DNA of 64,000 nt from Methanobacteriota archaeon (GTDB lineage: Archaea; Halobacteriota; Methanomicrobia; Methanomicrobiales; Methanospirillaceae): assembly GCA_029547145.1 (NCBI GenBank), contig JAKPPV010000026.1, forward strand, positions 62,001-126,000, given 5' to 3'. This document shows, piece by piece, positions 63,558-64,000 of this stretch. The notes below the pieces were generated by a model that was not told the DNA's origin, made no database searches, and saw only the letters and a program-made list of their open reading frames with translations. Both the position numbers and the translations under genes were made by a program. Within the stretch, counting starts at the first letter, position 1. Each line of letters begins with the position of its first letter.

Positions 63558-64000
63558 CTATGCCGTCTCGTCCGGGCGGCGCGGATCGCGTCCGCCACCT
63601 GGAGCAACATTGAGGCGGAGCTCCCCGTTTCGGGCAGATGCGGCGACCTCCGAAAGCACGAGGTCCTTGACGGCGTTCTGGTCCACCTCCTCCCTGACAC
63701 GGACCTTCAGGAGGAAGACAGGGCCGAAGCGGCTGAGTTCGCCGAGCAGGACCGCCATCTCTCCGATCTCCCATGCCGCCGGCGCTCGTGATGCGACCCT
63801 CCCGAGAACATCCTGCAGGACCGTCCGGTCCCTCTCCATGGAGGTGATGCTGTCGATGGTGACGGGGATCTGGACGAACGTCCTGGGATCACCGGTCGAA
63901 TAGTTCACCACGATGTTCGATGCGATCCTCGAGTTCGGGACAGTCACGACCAGCCCGTCGGCGGTCTGCAGTCGGGTCGACCTGAGGCCGATCCTGACCA
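63558..64000 (-). CDS. MscS-family mechanosensitive channel (partial, C-terminal end)
   Basis: The last 147 residues of a gene whose start lies beyond the window. The fragment includes the MscS beta-domain signature GLRSTRLQTADG-VVTVPNSRIASNIVVNYS and the alpha-beta C-terminal domain. MscS channels release solutes on osmotic downshock. Only the minus-strand C-terminal part is present; convergent with the propeller gene, 16 bases apart. Confidence 0.9.
   Translation of the reverse strand, partial: VRIGLRSTRLQTADGLVVTVPNSRIASNIVVNYSTGDPRTFVQIPVTIDSITSMERDRTVLQDVLGRVASRAPAAWEIGEMAVLLGELSRFGPVFLLKVRVREEVDQNAVKDLVLSEVAASARNGELRLNVAPGGGRDPRRPDETA

Overview
The window is archaeal and almost certainly from a euryarchaeal methanogen of the order Methanomicrobiales. 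Supporting genes are cofG (coenzyme F420 synthesis), a group II chaperonin, geranylgeranyl reductase with a private ferredoxin, an archaeal phosphoribulokinase, a DUF3821 protein, TrpB2, CheF and an archaellum operon. GC content is high (around 60%) and coding is dense, with many ATGA/GTGA overlaps. A Methanoculleus- or Methanofollis-like genome is my best guess; the genus cannot be decided from this sequence alone.

Layout. 0-5.4 kb: PAC2-family protein, EndoQ-like PHP nuclease, ferredoxin + geranylgeranyl reductase, RNase HII and a site-2 protease. 5.6-9.9 kb: an envelope-stress cluster, with htpX-pspAB facing pspA-pspAA, followed by an SPFH/NfeD pair. 10-13 kb (minus strand): a 5'-nucleotidase-like phosphoesterase, then phosphoribulokinase with two small co-transcribed genes. 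13.4-16.4 kb: cofG-purC-purS-purQ and an FTR-like disulfide reductase subunit. 16.4-25.3 kb: secreted and membrane proteins (SIMPL, a 4-TM cysteine protein, PKD, NosD-like), a winged-helix/PAS sensor regulator, tRNA-Val(TAC), two cysteine-cluster proteins and an ABC-2 exporter. 25.3-30.1 kb (minus strand): trpB2, an ATP-NAD-kinase-like gene, and a large SGNH-DUF3821 membrane protein. 30.1-33.1 kb: a HAD phosphatase and a degenerate Eco57I-type methylase.

33.4-38.9 kb is a phosphorelay cluster: a histidine kinase, two single-domain receivers, and a REC-PAS-PAS-kinase-REC hybrid. 39-48.3 kb is housekeeping: MntP, DedA, a RecA-like protein without a P-loop, thermosome, phosphohexomutase, a polyprenol-kinase-like protein, MsrA, a small HTH protein and pyruvate kinase.

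49.4-63.5 kb is the motility and taxis block. The archaellum genes arlCDE-G-F-H-I-J plus one uncharacterised gene are followed by cheF, then cheY-B-A-C-D and an exported beta-propeller gene overlapping cheD. No archaellin genes, cheR, cheW or MCP genes are present here. The window ends inside an MscS channel gene on the minus strand.

The most unusual items are: the methylase-like protein whose catalytic NPPY motif reads DPTL; the uncharacterised protein translationally coupled to arlJ; the propeller gene coupled to cheD; a TGTACA box on the trpB2 promoter matching the TrpY operator of Methanothermobacter; and a perfect palindrome on the pyk promoter. I saw no CRISPR arrays, insertion sequences, rRNA genes or prophage.
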